DNA from: JBFISM01 sp041608535
GTDB taxonomy: Bacteria; Actinomycetota; Acidimicrobiia; Spongiisociales; UBA5794
Direction of reading: 5' to 3'
Length of the DNA stretch: 57,496 nt
Assembly: GCA_041608535.1 (NCBI GenBank)
Contig: JBFISM010000005.1
Span: 1-57,496, forward strand
The translations under genes were made by a program, and so were the position numbers. Below the pieces are notes generated by a model. It was given only the letters and a program-made list of their open reading frames with translations. It made no database searches and had not been told where the DNA came from. Positions within the stretch are counted from its first letter, which is position 1; each line of letters begins with the position of its first letter. This document shows positions 33,833 through 42,680 of the stretch, one piece after another.

Positions 33833-35194
33833 TCACCGCGGCCAGGGCCGAGCTGCGATCCGCTCGCCGAGAGCGGTATGTGCGATGGGGACCACGACTC
33901 CCACCGAGTCGCCCTGCGCCAGGAACGACCACTCCCCGGCACCTGCCACCCCGGCCGGTACGCCGTTGATCCGGATCTCGACATCACCGTTGAGCTGGAC
34001 GGTCACGTCGGTCGCTCCCGTGACCAGCCCGACCCGGACCGTGTCCGGGAGCAATGCGGTGCCGGCGTGGGGTCGCAGACCGCTGTAGTAATGCGCCAGG
34101 ATGTCCTCATACCCCGCACCGCGATCTCCCAGCGCCTTGGCACCCCACTGGCTCATGCCCACACCATGGCCCCAGCCTTCACCGCGGAATGTCACGGTCC
34201 CCCCCGCGGGAACATCCTCCGGGGGGAGGTGCGGAGGAGCCGGTCTCGCTCGACCCGGCTCATGGTCGATGTGGAAGGTGTACGAAAGAACCGTCTGCGG
34301 CCAGCGTCCCCCGTGGGGACTCGGGGCCGGGAGGAGACCGGGGTAGAGCCGGGGGCCGATGTCGTTGAACAGCCAGCGCACGTCGTGAACAGGCACCCCG
34401 ATACGCCCCGAGTCGCTGGTCACGATCATCGTTGCCGGACCACCGCCCTCTCCGGGACGATCCACCTCGATGGAGAACACATCAGCCCCGATCTCGTAGC
34501 CGGCGCGGCCCAGGATGCGACGAAACGCTTCGACGTCGAGGGTGAACGCCCAGGCTTCGTAGGGGGTGACCCCCGCCTCGGGTGACTCGACGGGACGGAG
34601 ATAGGGCTTGGCAACACCGCCGAAGACGTCCTCGACGGCCCGAGTGCGCGACCCCGCGCTCGAGGAGTACAGGGTCTGTGCCGGTTTGCCATCCCACAGC
34701 AGGACCTCGGCGCCCGTGGCGGCGATGGCATCCAACCAGCGCGCGCCGTCGCGCTCTCCAACCACGCTCGTGCCGGCGTACACCTGACAGGCAGTCGTGG
34801 CGCAGATGTCGTAGTCGTACTGCTCACCTCCGCTCGATCGCCCCCGCTCCAATGTCCACGCCAGGTAGGTGCGGGCTGCCACGACCTGCGCCTTCAACGT
34901 CTCCGCCGGCCAGGAGAGCGGCACCTCACGTACGCCGGCGAGGTAGTCGTCGATGGTCACGGTCTCGATGACGGCGAGCCCGTCTCGATGTGCCGTGATC
35001 TCGATACTGCCGCCGTACTCCCATCGACCGAGACCGATCGTCGCTCCCAGCTCCGGGATGAGCATCACCGACTCGATGTCGTTGCCCGCGGCGACCGCGC
35101 CGCGCTGTCGCTCCACCGCAGCTACAGGGTGGACCATCGCCGCGAGCATGACCACCGCCAGCGCACCGGTCACGCTCCGCGCGACCCCCTTCAC
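33833..35194 (-). CDS. SpoIID/LytB-domain protein (peptidoglycan lytic transglycosylase-like)
   Basis: Exported protein of 453 aa with a signal peptide (residues 1-26). The SpoIID domain shows YLAGVREVPLSWPAETLKAQ then VVAARTYLAW, in which Glu90 is at the position of the catalytic glutamate of SpoIID. SSSAGSRTRAVEDVF and GEGWGHGVGMSQWGAKALG follow. In Bacillus SpoIID cleaves denuded glycans during engulfment; here no sporulation gene is seen, so a vegetative cell-wall role is likelier. The C-terminal 60 residues are a small beta domain. GTG 35194 overlaps the murA stop by 4 nt, so the two are co-translated. Confidence 0.9.
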   Translation of the reverse strand: MKGVARSVTGALAVVMLAAMVHPVAAVERQRGAVAAGNDIESVMLIPELGATIGLGRWEYGGSIEITAHRDGLAVIETVTIDDYLAGVREVPLSWPAETLKAQVVAARTYLAWTLERGRSSGGEQYDYDICATTACQVYAGTSVVGERDGARWLDAIAATGAEVLLWDGKPAQTLYSSSAGSRTRAVEDVFGGVAKPYLRPVESPEAGVTPYEAWAFTLDVEAFRRILGRAGYEIGADVFSIEVDRPGEGGGPATMIVTSDSGRIGVPVHDVRWLFNDIGPRLYPGLLPAPSPHGGRWPQTVLSYTFHIDHEPGRARPAPPHLPPEDVPAGGTVTFRGEGWGHGVGMSQWGAKALGDRGAGYEDILAHYYSGLRPHAGTALLPDTVRVGLVTGATDVTVQLNGDVEIRINGVPAGVAGAGEWSFLAQGDSVGVVVPIAHTALGERIAARPWPR

Positions 35195-36441
35195 ATGCGC
35201 TCGATCCTGGCTCCGAGAGCGGCCAGCTTCGGTACGAAGCCGTCGTAGCCGCGATCGATGTGATGCGCCTCCGTGACCACGGTCTCACCATCGGCGGCGA
35301 GACCGGCGAGCACCATCGCCGCACCGGCCCGGATGTCACAACCGTCCACTTCGCAGCCGCTGAGGCGCGCGACGCCGCGAATCACGACGTGCTGGCCGTC
35401 GGTGTGGATGTCGGCTCCCATGCGGTTCAGCTCGCCGATGTAGCGGAAGCGCGCCGCATAGATGTTCTCGGTGATGAGCGAGGTCCCATCGGCACCGGCG
35501 AGAAAGGCAACCATCTGGGGGTGCATGTCCGTGTGGAAACCTGGATAGGGCAATGTGGCGAAGTCGACAGCGACGGGTCGCTTCGGACCGGCGACGCCGA
35601 CCCAATCGAGACCGCTGTCCACCGTGCAGCCGGCCTCGCGCATCTTGCGCAACTCCATCCGCAGGTGATCGGGAACGCAATCCCGCACCGTCACGTGCCC
35701 TCCGCTGATCGCACCGGCGAGGGCATAGGTCCCTGCTTCCAGCCGATCGGGGACGACCCGGTGGCTGGTGGGCTCCATGTGGTCGACACCGTCGATCTCG
35801 ATGATCGCCGTCCCGGCTCCGGAGACCTTGGCGCCCATCTTGTTGAGCAGATCGGCGAGATCGCGCAGCTCGGGTTCCCGAGCGGCGTTGGTGATCGTGG
35901 TGCGGCCCTTGGCGAGCACCGCCCCCAGGATGATGTTCTCCGTAGCTCCCACCGAAGGGAGCTCCAGCACGATGTCGGTGCCGTACAGCCCGTCGGGGGC
36001 GGCTCCGTACAGCACTCCATGCTCGAGGTGGAAGACGGCACCGAGGCTCTCGAGACCGTCGACGTGAAAGTCGATCGGGCGGGATCCGAAATCGTCGCCG
36101 CCGGGAAGCGCAACCCTGGCTTCGCCACACCTGGCGAGCAGCGCACCGAGCACGAGAATCGACGCCCGCATCTTGCGCACGAGATCGAGGGGTGCCTCCG
36201 GGCGAAGCTCCTCGGGGACGTCGACGATCAGCGTCGTGTCGTCCCGGGTGCAGGCGGCGCCGATGTAGCGCAACACGTCACCCATGATCTGCACGTCGAG
36301 TATCCCCGGCACGTTGTGCAGAACGTGACGGCCCGGCGCCATCAACGTCGCCACCATGTGCTTGAGAACGGCGTTCTTGGCACCGAGAACGGACACCTCG
36401 CCGTGCAGCGGTGTCCCTCCCACGACGCGAATCGCATTCAT
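35191..36441 (-). CDS. murA: UDP-N-acetylglucosamine 1-carboxyvinyltransferase, Asp-type active site
   Basis: First committed enzyme of peptidoglycan synthesis (PEP + UDP-GlcNAc), 416 aa. It has VSVLGAKNAVLKHM with the conserved Lys22, the loop region LPGGDDFGSRPIDFHVDG, PSVGATENIILGAVLA and PYPGFHTDMHPQMVAFL. In the loop, the usual Cys115 (PGGCxIGxRP) is Asp116. That substitution occurs naturally in Mycobacterium and Chlamydia, where it makes MurA insensitive to fosfomycin. ATG 36441 has TAGACT 7 nt upstream. An upstream in-frame extension is rejected. Confidence 0.96.
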   Translation of the reverse strand: MNAIRVVGGTPLHGEVSVLGAKNAVLKHMVATLMAPGRHVLHNVPGILDVQIMGDVLRYIGAACTRDDTTLIVDVPEELRPEAPLDLVRKMRASILVLGALLARCGEARVALPGGDDFGSRPIDFHVDGLESLGAVFHLEHGVLYGAAPDGLYGTDIVLELPSVGATENIILGAVLAKGRTTITNAAREPELRDLADLLNKMGAKVSGAGTAIIEIDGVDHMEPTSHRVVPDRLEAGTYALAGAISGGHVTVRDCVPDHLRMELRKMREAGCTVDSGLDWVGVAGPKRPVAVDFATLPYPGFHTDMHPQMVAFLAGADGTSLITENIYAARFRYIGELNRMGADIHTDGQHVVIRGVARLSGCEVDGCDIRAGAAMVLAGLAADGETVVTEAHHIDRGYDGFVPKLAALGARIERM

Positions 36442-36448
36442 CGACCCG

Positions 36449-36454
36449 AGTCTA
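36449..36454 (-). promoter_or_regulatory. -10 box, leaderless-type, murA-spoIID operon
   Basis: TAGACT on the minus strand, 7 nt before ATG 36441, in the 49-bp gap after the lipoprotein gene. The -35 region is not recognisable. Confidence 0.5.
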
Positions 36455-36490
36455 CGGGTGAGTCCCGATCGCGACGTCGCAACCCGGCCG

Positions 36491-37030
36491 CTACCCGACA
36501 CGAAGCGAATCGAAGAACACGTCGACGTGAGACGACCACGTGGTGTTTGGAGCCCGCACCTCCACACCCACCGCATTTGTCGAATCGATCGGCGCAATCA
36601 GCAGCCACAGCCTGCCGTTTTCATGAGTGCCGAGCGATGCCACGGATCCATCGCGGCGTGGATCGAGGGTGGAGAGCCGGGCACCGGTCTCACCCAACAG
36701 GCTCCAGAAGGCACGCACCACCCCATCTGTGAGCTGGGGCCAGCTCTCGCCGGCTTGGGTGACCACGCCTTCCATGTTCACCTGCGCAGCGGAGGCGAGA
36801 ACGATTTCGGGATCCGCCGGATGGGCGAACGTGACGAAGTCGTCGCCTTCCTCGAGCACCGTCCAATCGCCCGGATAATCGATGCAGAAATTGATGGCAC
36901 ACACCGTTTGTGGGTCGCCTGGTGGTCCCGCATCCGGCCCGGTGTCGCCGCACGCAGCCAGGACGATCCCGAGGACCCCCACCGCGAACGCAAAGCGCCA
37001 GGCGCATCTCCGCTGCCGAACCCCGTCCAC
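36491..37030 (-). CDS. Lipoprotein of unknown function
   Basis: A 179-aa exported lipoprotein. The basic N-terminus MDGVRQRRCAW is followed by a hydrophobic core and lipobox GIVLAAC (about residues 21-27). The mature part is a small alpha/beta domain starting NFCIDYPGDWTVLEEGDDFVT, a pattern seen in PsbP/LpqN-type or DUF1795-like lipoproteins that begin with a YPxxW motif. No catalytic residues are evident. GTG 37030 has TAGCCT 6 nt upstream. It precedes murA on the same strand but appears separately promoted. Confidence 0.72.
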   Translation of the reverse strand: MDGVRQRRCAWRFAFAVGVLGIVLAACGDTGPDAGPPGDPQTVCAINFCIDYPGDWTVLEEGDDFVTFAHPADPEIVLASAAQVNMEGVVTQAGESWPQLTDGVVRAFWSLLGETGARLSTLDPRRDGSVASLGTHENGRLWLLIAPIDSTNAVGVEVRAPNTTWSSHVDVFFDSLRVG

Positions 37031-37036
37031 GGGCAG

Positions 37037-37042
37037 AGGCTA
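37037..37042 (-). promoter_or_regulatory. -10 box, leaderless-type, lipoprotein gene
   Basis: TAGCCT on the minus strand, 6 nt before GTG 37030. It is divergent from ppk (start 37088). Confidence 0.45.
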
Positions 37043-37087
37043 GGTCTGTGCCGGCGCCAACCGGCCGTTCGTACCTGCTTCGCTACG

Positions 37088-39169
37088 ATGCCCATGATGA
37101 CACTGTCTCCCGAGCACTTGATCAATCGAGAGCTCTCCCTTCTCGCCTTCCAGGAGCGAGTATTCGCCCTGTCCGAGAATCGCGATCTCCCGCTTCTGGA
37201 GCGCCTCAAGTTCGTCGCCATCGTGGCGCAAAACATCGACGAGTTCTTCCAGGTGAGGGTGTCCGGACTGCTCAACCAGGCAGCAGGAGCTCTCCAACCT
37301 CAGGCGCCGGACGGACTCACGCCGACGCAGCAGCTCGATGCGATCAGGTTGCGGGTGCGTGAGCTCACCCACCGCATCGACGATCTGTACGTCGACGAGC
37401 TCCGCCCTGAGCTGGAGAAGGAGGGAATCACCCTCGTCGACGTCGGCGATCTGAGCACCGAGACACGCCGAGAGCTGTCGGAACGATTCGACCGCGACAT
37501 GTTCCCCGTGCTCACACCGCTTGCGGTCGACCCGGCGCATCCCTTCCCCTACATCTCGAACCTGTCGCTCAATCTCGCCGTCGTGGTTCGCAAGAACACC
37601 GGTGGCCTCCAGTTCGCCAGAGTGAAGGTCCCCCCGTTGCTCGACCGCTTCATCGAAGCCGAGCCGATGCGCTTCGTACCCATCGAGCAGGTCATCGCCC
37701 ACCACGTGGGCCGGCTGTTCCCCGGTCACGAGGTCGCCGAGGTCCACGCGTTTCGAGTCACCCGTAGCGCCGACCTCGCCTTGGAGGAGGAGGAGGCGGA
37801 CGATCTACTCGAGGCGATGGAGTCCGTGCTCCGCTTTCGGATGCGTTCTGCCAGTGCGGTGCGTCTCGAGGTCGACGCAGCAGCATCCGATACCGTGGTC
37901 GAGCTCCTGATGCGCGAGCTCGAACTGAGCCCATCACTCGTATACACCCGCACGACACCGCTGGGGCTCGGCGACCTGTTCTCGCTGTACGACCTCGACC
38001 GGTCCGATCTCAAAGAACCCGTGTGGAGCCCCACCACCAGCGCCCGACTCACCGGCCACTCCGACGGGGGCGTCGACTTCTTCGCCGAGCTGAATCAAGG
38101 TGACATCCTCGTGCATCATCCCTACGAGTCGTTCGCCACGTCGACGCGGGCGTTTCTCGCGCAGGCCGCCCGCGATCCCGAGGTTCTCGCCATCAAGCAG
38201 ACTCTGTACCGAACGTGGGCCCCGGACGACCCCGGCAAGGGCGGTGAGGAAGCGATCGTGCAGCTCCTCGTCGATGCCGCCGAAGCAGGCAAACAGGTGG
38301 CGGTGCTCGTCGAGCTGAAGGCGAGGTTCGACGAGGCGGCCAACATCACGTGGGCGAAGATGCTGGAGAACGCCGGGGTCCATGTCGCCTACGGTGTCGT
38401 TGGGTTGAAGACCCACGCCAAGGCCCTGCTCGTCGTCCGTCGGGAGCACGGGGCGTTGCGCAGGTATGCCCACGTCGGCACCGGCAACTACAACCCAAAG
38501 ACAGCACGCTTGTACGAGGACGTGGCAGTCTTCACCGACGATCCGGACATCGGCGAAGATCTCTCCGACTTGTTCAACGCCCTCACCGGGTATGGCACCC
38601 CGCATGCGGCCCGCCGTTTGATCGTCGCTCCCGAGACGCTGCGTTCCCGTCTCACCGAGCGTATCCGCGAGGAGGGATCCAAGGGCGCAGCGGGCCACAT
38701 CATGTTCAAGATCAACCATCTCGTGGATCCCGAGATGATCGGCGAGCTGTACGCCGCATCCCAGCAGGGTTGTCCCGTCGAGCTGGTGGTGCGGGGGATC
38801 TGCTCGCTGCGGCCCCAGATTCCCGGGCTGTCGGACAACATAACGGTGCGGTCGATCGTGGGCCGGTATCTGGAACACTCGAGGATCTACAGGTTCGGGA
38901 CACCGGAGAACGGTGCGGTCTACTACATCGGCTCAGCCGATCTCATGCAGCGGAATCTCGACGGCCGGGTCGAATCGCTGGTGCCGGTTGTCGACATTCG
39001 TCTCCAGGCGAGACTGCAGGAGATCCTCGATGCGGCTATGGCAGACGACGTCCTCTCCTGGGAGCTGAGCGACGAGACGTGGACGAAGGTGCCGGTGGTC
39101 GCCGGCATCAACGCCCACGAGGTGCTGCGCCAAGCGGCACTGGACAGATCGGTCGACGGGTCGGCATAG
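37088..39169 (+). CDS. ppk: Polyphosphate kinase 1
   Basis: Makes polyphosphate from ATP and can run in reverse. It has 693 aa. N domain LINRELSLLAFQERVF, LERLKFVAIVAQNIDEFFQ, and head domain VDPAHPFPYISNLSLNLAV. The catalytic domains hold QGDILVHHPYESFATS, LVELKARFDEAANI and the autophosphorylated His in VVGLKTHAKALLVVRRE. HVGTGNYNPKTARLYED and the second His region SRIYRFG complete them. ATG 37088 is used; ATGs 6 and 9 nt further on are equally possible. The long upstream reading antisense to the lipoprotein gene is rejected. It is followed 7 nt later by mutT1, the order known from mycobacteria. Confidence 0.96.
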   Translation: MPMMTLSPEHLINRELSLLAFQERVFALSENRDLPLLERLKFVAIVAQNIDEFFQVRVSGLLNQAAGALQPQAPDGLTPTQQLDAIRLRVRELTHRIDDLYVDELRPELEKEGITLVDVGDLSTETRRELSERFDRDMFPVLTPLAVDPAHPFPYISNLSLNLAVVVRKNTGGLQFARVKVPPLLDRFIEAEPMRFVPIEQVIAHHVGRLFPGHEVAEVHAFRVTRSADLALEEEEADDLLEAMESVLRFRMRSASAVRLEVDAAASDTVVELLMRELELSPSLVYTRTTPLGLGDLFSLYDLDRSDLKEPVWSPTTSARLTGHSDGGVDFFAELNQGDILVHHPYESFATSTRAFLAQAARDPEVLAIKQTLYRTWAPDDPGKGGEEAIVQLLVDAAEAGKQVAVLVELKARFDEAANITWAKMLENAGVHVAYGVVGLKTHAKALLVVRREHGALRRYAHVGTGNYNPKTARLYEDVAVFTDDPDIGEDLSDLFNALTGYGTPHAARRLIVAPETLRSRLTERIREEGSKGAAGHIMFKINHLVDPEMIGELYAASQQGCPVELVVRGICSLRPQIPGLSDNITVRSIVGRYLEHSRIYRFGTPENGAVYYIGSADLMQRNLDGRVESLVPVVDIRLQARLQEILDAAMADDVLSWELSDETWTKVPVVAGINAHEVLRQAALDRSVDGSA

Positions 39170-39176
39170 GTCGAGC

Positions 39177-40055
39177 GTGGCGGCCAGGACTCTCTCCAAG
39201 GCAGCCGGTACGGTGCCGTACCGGCGCAGTCCCTCCGGGATCGAGTTTCTCTTGGTCCACCGGCCGAAGTACGACGACTGGTCGCTACCCAAAGGGCATC
39301 TCGATCCCAACGAGTCCTTCGAGGCCGCAGCCTTGCGCGAGACCGAGGAGGAAGCCGGGGTCCACGGAACCCTGCGTGGCTACATCGGGTCACTCGGCTA
39401 TCGCGTCAAGGGACGCGCCAAGGTGGTCCGGTACTGGCTCGTCGCCACCGAAGGCGAAGCGTTCGCCGCCAACAGCGAGGTCGACGAGGTGCGCTGGCTG
39501 AGCCCCAAGAAGGCACAGCGGATGGTCTCGTACACACGGGACAGGAACGTGCTGGCCAGGGCGATCCAGATGATCGAGCGACCCCACCAATCGACGCTGT
39601 ATCTCGTGAGACACGCCAACGCCGGCAAGCGCAACCCGAACTCGAAGAAGGACCACAAGAGACCGCTGTCGAGCCGCGGCCACCGCCAAGCTGCCGCGAT
39701 CGCGGCCCGGCTGCTGAAGCGACCGCTCACCGCGATCGAGGCATCGCGCTACCGGCGCTGTCACGACACCGTGGCGCCGCTGGCCCAAGCGCTCGACGTG
39801 AGGGTGCAGCACCCGGCGGCGCTCGTCGAGGGCGCTCCGCCGGAAGATCTGCTCAAGCACATCAGGACGCTGGCACACGACGTTGCCGTGCTGTGCGCCC
39901 ACGGTGACGCCATCGCCGATCTGCTGGGGATGCTCGCGGCGGAGGGTGTGCGCTTTGGCGATGAGCTGGAGTGGCGCAAGGGATCCGTGTGGACCCTGGA
40001 GCTCAACCGGGGCCGGATCGTCGGGGGTCGCTACCAGCCGCCGCCACGCGGCTGA
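39177..40055 (+). CDS. mutT1: NUDIX hydrolase with histidine-phosphatase domain (MutT1-like)
   Basis: Two-domain protein of 292 aa. The N-terminal NUDIX domain has the box GHLDPNESFEAAALRETEEEAG in full (residues 41-62). The C-terminal histidine-phosphatase (SixA-like) domain begins TLYLVRHANAGKR with the catalytic RHG-type motif as RHA, and has a second His in VAVLCAHGDAIADLL. Mycobacterial MutT1 has this arrangement, hydrolyses 8-oxo-dGTP, diadenosine polyphosphates and related nucleotides, and lies beside ppk. GTG 39177 follows ppk closely, so the two are probably one operon. Its last 53 bp overlap the end of a convergent gene. Confidence 0.93.
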   Translation: MAARTLSKAAGTVPYRRSPSGIEFLLVHRPKYDDWSLPKGHLDPNESFEAAALRETEEEAGVHGTLRGYIGSLGYRVKGRAKVVRYWLVATEGEAFAANSEVDEVRWLSPKKAQRMVSYTRDRNVLARAIQMIERPHQSTLYLVRHANAGKRNPNSKKDHKRPLSSRGHRQAAAIAARLLKRPLTAIEASRYRRCHDTVAPLAQALDVRVQHPAALVEGAPPEDLLKHIRTLAHDVAVLCAHGDAIADLLGMLAAEGVRFGDELEWRKGSVWTLELNRGRIVGGRYQPPPRG

Positions 40056-40695
40056 TCCACGCCACCGACGTTGCGGCGATGCTCTCCAGCACCTCTGCGG
40101 TGGTGCGGCCGCTTCGCTTGGGGACGGCGAACGAATGATCGGCGTCGTCGACCGTCTCGAGCGTTGCGTCTGACAGCTGTGCGACGATCGGTGCGAGGAC
40201 CTCCGGTGGGGAGAGCTTGTCTCTGCTTCCGGCGAAGAAGAGTTGAGGAGTATCGAGACGGCGGAGATGCTCGGTGTCACGCGGCTCCTTTTTGCCCATC
40301 GGAACGAGGGGGTAGCCGTAGTGGATGAGCCCGAGCGGTGCGGCGTTGCGCTCATCGACGAGATGGGAACCGACCCTGCTCCCCATCGACTTGCCGGCGA
40401 GCACGATTCGCCGTGCGTAGTCGCCGAACCTGGCGAGCGCGGCTTCGTGTACGTCGAGCAGTCGTGGCAGCCGGTCGGGCGCTCGTCTCCCCTGCGCCAT
40501 GTATGCATAATCGAAGGTCATCACCGGATATCCCCCGCCGGCGAGAAGACGCCGCATCGTCCGCATCCACGAGTGGTCCTGTCCCACGCCTGCGCCGTGG
40601 GCGAGTAACACACCGACCGGGCCCTTGCCCCCCATGGTCACCTTCGCCACCACTGCGTCCGTGCTCGTGCGTACCTTCAACGTTCGTGTCTGCAT
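40003..40695 (-). CDS. Alpha/beta hydrolase (KANL3/Tex30-like family)
   Basis: A 230-aa cytosolic alpha/beta hydrolase. It has the oxyanion segment GVLLAHGAGVGQDHSWM, nucleophile elbow LAGKSMGSRVG (Ser), Asp in FAGSRDKLSPPE and His in DDADHSFAVP, giving a full triad. The GAGxxxxxxxM and GKSMG patterns match the KANL3/Tex30 or YqiA-like groups rather than dienelactone hydrolases. ATG 40695 follows GAGGG. Its 3' end overlaps mutT1 tail-to-tail by 53 bp. The substrate is unknown. Confidence 0.86.
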   Translation of the reverse strand: MQTRTLKVRTSTDAVVAKVTMGGKGPVGVLLAHGAGVGQDHSWMRTMRRLLAGGGYPVMTFDYAYMAQGRRAPDRLPRLLDVHEAALARFGDYARRIVLAGKSMGSRVGSHLVDERNAAPLGLIHYGYPLVPMGKKEPRDTEHLRRLDTPQLFFAGSRDKLSPPEVLAPIVAQLSDATLETVDDADHSFAVPKRSGRTTAEVLESIAATSVAWISRVAAAGSDPRRSGPG

Positions 40696-40758
40696 CCCTC
40701 GATTCTCTCAGACAGGACCGCCACCTTCCATGAAGGGGCACGGTGCGACGACCGCCGG

Positions 40759-40764
40759 TACCGT
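40759..40764 (+). promoter_or_regulatory. -10 box, leaderless-type, pgl
   Basis: TACCGT, then TGGCGC, then ATG 40771. No ribosome-binding site. Confidence 0.5.
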
Positions 40765-40770
40765 TGGCGC

Positions 40771-41442
40771 ATGATCCATGTCTACGCCACACCGGACCAA
40801 GTTGCGAAGGCGGCGGCCGCAACGATCGCCTGGCAGGTTGCCTCCCGTCCCTCCGGCAACATCGGGCTCGCCGGGGGCACCACCCCACAGGCGGCGTACC
40901 GGCTGCTGGGAGAGGCCAAGCTCGACTGGTCGCAGGTCGTGCTGTGGCTCGGTGACGAGCGGTGGGTCCCCCCGGATCATCCTGATTCCAACGCCGGCAC
41001 CATCCGCCGTCTGCTCGGTCCGGCCGGCGATGCACTGCTTGGCCCGGAGTACGAGCTGGGCGACCCGCATGCGGCAGCCGCCGCCTACACCGCGGTGGTG
41101 ATGCCGCACCTCGACCGGGGGGCGCCCGACCTCGTGGTGCTCGGCCTCGGCGACGACGGCCATACGGCATCGTTGTTTCCGGGCACGGATGCTCTCGATG
41201 CCGCCGATCCCGGATTCGTGGCGGTCTGGGTGGAGTCGCAGGCGGCATGGCGCATCACCGCCACGCTGCCGCTGCTGGCGGCCGCCTCATCCCTCATCTT
41301 CATCGTCACCGGTCTGGCCAAAGCGGACATGGTCCACCGAGTGCTGGAACACAGCGATCCCCTCCCGGCGTGGCTCGTGGCCAAGGCGAATCGCAACGTG
41401 ACGTGGTTGCTCGACGACGGCGCCGCCTCCCGCTTGACGTGA
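40771..41442 (+). CDS. pgl: 6-phosphogluconolactonase
   Basis: Second enzyme of the oxidative pentose phosphate pathway, 223 aa, DevB/SOL type. Characteristic segments are NIGLAGGTTPQAAYRLL, VLWLGDERWVPPDHPDSNAGTI and LVVLGLGDDGHTASLFPGT, with the catalytic His of DDGHTAS, and AWRITATLPLLAAA. Glucosamine-6-phosphate deaminase shares the fold, but the GDERWVPxDHxxSN motif is that of lactonases. It stands alone here, without zwf or gnd. It ends 30 nt before a convergent lipoprotein gene. Confidence 0.95.
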   Translation: MIHVYATPDQVAKAAAATIAWQVASRPSGNIGLAGGTTPQAAYRLLGEAKLDWSQVVLWLGDERWVPPDHPDSNAGTIRRLLGPAGDALLGPEYELGDPHAAAAAYTAVVMPHLDRGAPDLVVLGLGDDGHTASLFPGTDALDAADPGFVAVWVESQAAWRITATLPLLAAASSLIFIVTGLAKADMVHRVLEHSDPLPAWLVAKANRNVTWLLDDGAASRLT

Positions 41443-41472
41443 CACGACGCCACGGGAGTCGACCATCCCCGA

Positions 41473-41952
41473 TCAAGGGCTCGTGGTGGCCACCGTTGTC
41501 GGCGTGACAGTCGTCGTCGATGCACCGGTCTCTGACCCGGCGGGGTCGCCGATGTCTGCTCGCAACACGTCGAGCAACATCTCGACATTGGGAGTCGTCG
41601 GCTCGAGATCGTCGGTGGCTGCAACGACGGCGGCCTGCAGATCGGCAGCGTCGCAGCCCAACCCGGCAGCGCGCACATCGAGCTCGTCGCCGATACGTCT
41701 CAGCTCATCGAGATTCTCGTTTGGCGTCCCCGCCACCAGCTCACCGACATCGGTGCGTTCCAGCACCTGCACATAGGCGCGAATCAGCTGCTCGCCGACA
41801 TCGACGAGACCATCGCACGTCTCGACGGTCTCGGGGGCCTCCACCTCCGGTTCTCCAGCGTCGCAGGCGACGCCCACCATCGCCACGACCGTCAAGATCG
41901 CAAGCAACCTCCGCATCCGTGGGGTGGCCAACTCCATACGCAGCATCGTCAT
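41473..41952 (-). CDS. Small lipoprotein, helical
   Basis: A 159-aa exported protein. The signal peptide (MRRLLAILTVVAMVG) ends in a lipobox-like VGVAC, Cys near residue 30. The mature part is acidic and mainly helical (VDVGEQLIRAYVQVLERTDV, NENLDELRRIGDELDVRAAG), ending in a Thr/Ser/Pro-rich tail. No domain recognised. ATG 41952 overlaps the stop of the membrane-protein gene (ATGA), so the pair are co-translated and may work together. Two more in-frame ATGs within 20 codons leave the exact start open. Confidence 0.68.
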   Translation of the reverse strand: MTMLRMELATPRMRRLLAILTVVAMVGVACDAGEPEVEAPETVETCDGLVDVGEQLIRAYVQVLERTDVGELVAGTPNENLDELRRIGDELDVRAAGLGCDAADLQAAVVAATDDLEPTTPNVEMLLDVLRADIGDPAGSETGASTTTVTPTTVATTSP

Positions 41953-42680
41953 CCCGAAGCCATCACGAACCCGGTGTACAACAATACGGCGCCGACGAGA
42001 AGCGACATGGCCAAACCACCGCCCTCTCCGAGAGCGGTCAACGACCCTCCCAAGGCCGGGCCCAGCATCCCGCCCACGATGAAGAGATTGGCGACGCTGC
42101 GTCTTCGTTCGGCTCGCCACCAGCGGACGGCCGAGAGCCCTGCCAGCACGACCACGATCGTCGTACCCACCGCCCCGGCGATGACCGCGAACACCCGCGG
42201 CCCGGGTACCGAGAATCCCCCCACCGCCACCGTGAAGTCGAAGAGCTCGGAACCCTCCGGAACCTCCACACCCGCAAGCGAACCGGCAAGAGGCGCGGTG
42301 ACGACGGCCAGGGCTCCGGCCACGGTGAATCCGATCACACCTGCGGTGAAACGGCGCCCCGCCGATTCCCCCAGCACGAGTGCAACCGACCCCGCAGCGA
42401 GCAGCGGGATGTTGACGATCGCACCGAGCAGATAGAACAACCGGAAGGTCGCCGGCGACCAGCCGAACTGGAGACCTCCGGCGAGAGCCGCCGTTGCCGT
42501 GGCGAACATGGCCATGGCCACCGACCACACCAACAGATGCAGCCGGTGTCGGTCGCGATGCGCCACGTAGAGACGTACCGCAAACCAGGCGGCGACGAGG
42601 GCGGCCACGGCGGCAACAACGACGTTCATGTGGGGTGCGACGATATACCCGACCTCGCCCGACCGGCTGTCGAGGCTCAC
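41949..42680 (-). CDS. Multi-pass membrane protein, unknown
   Basis: Integral membrane protein of up to 243 aa with about seven hydrophobic helices (VVVAAVAALVAAWFAVRLYV, LVWSVAMAMFATATAALAGG, IVNIPLLAAGSVALVLG, others) and few charged loops. No transporter or enzyme motif was recognised. The start may be GTG 42680 or, more likely from the membrane topology, ATG 42629 with NVVVAAVAAL just after it. It is co-translated with the downstream lipoprotein. The 134 bp to the divergent ABC-F gene should hold its promoter. Confidence 0.68.
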   Translation of the reverse strand: MSLDSRSGEVGYIVAPHMNVVVAAVAALVAAWFAVRLYVAHRDRHRLHLLVWSVAMAMFATATAALAGGLQFGWSPATFRLFYLLGAIVNIPLLAAGSVALVLGESAGRRFTAGVIGFTVAGALAVVTAPLAGSLAGVEVPEGSELFDFTVAVGGFSVPGPRVFAVIAGAVGTTIVVVLAGLSAVRWWRAERRRSVANLFIVGGMLGPALGGSLTALGEGGGLAMSLLVGAVLLYTGFVMASG

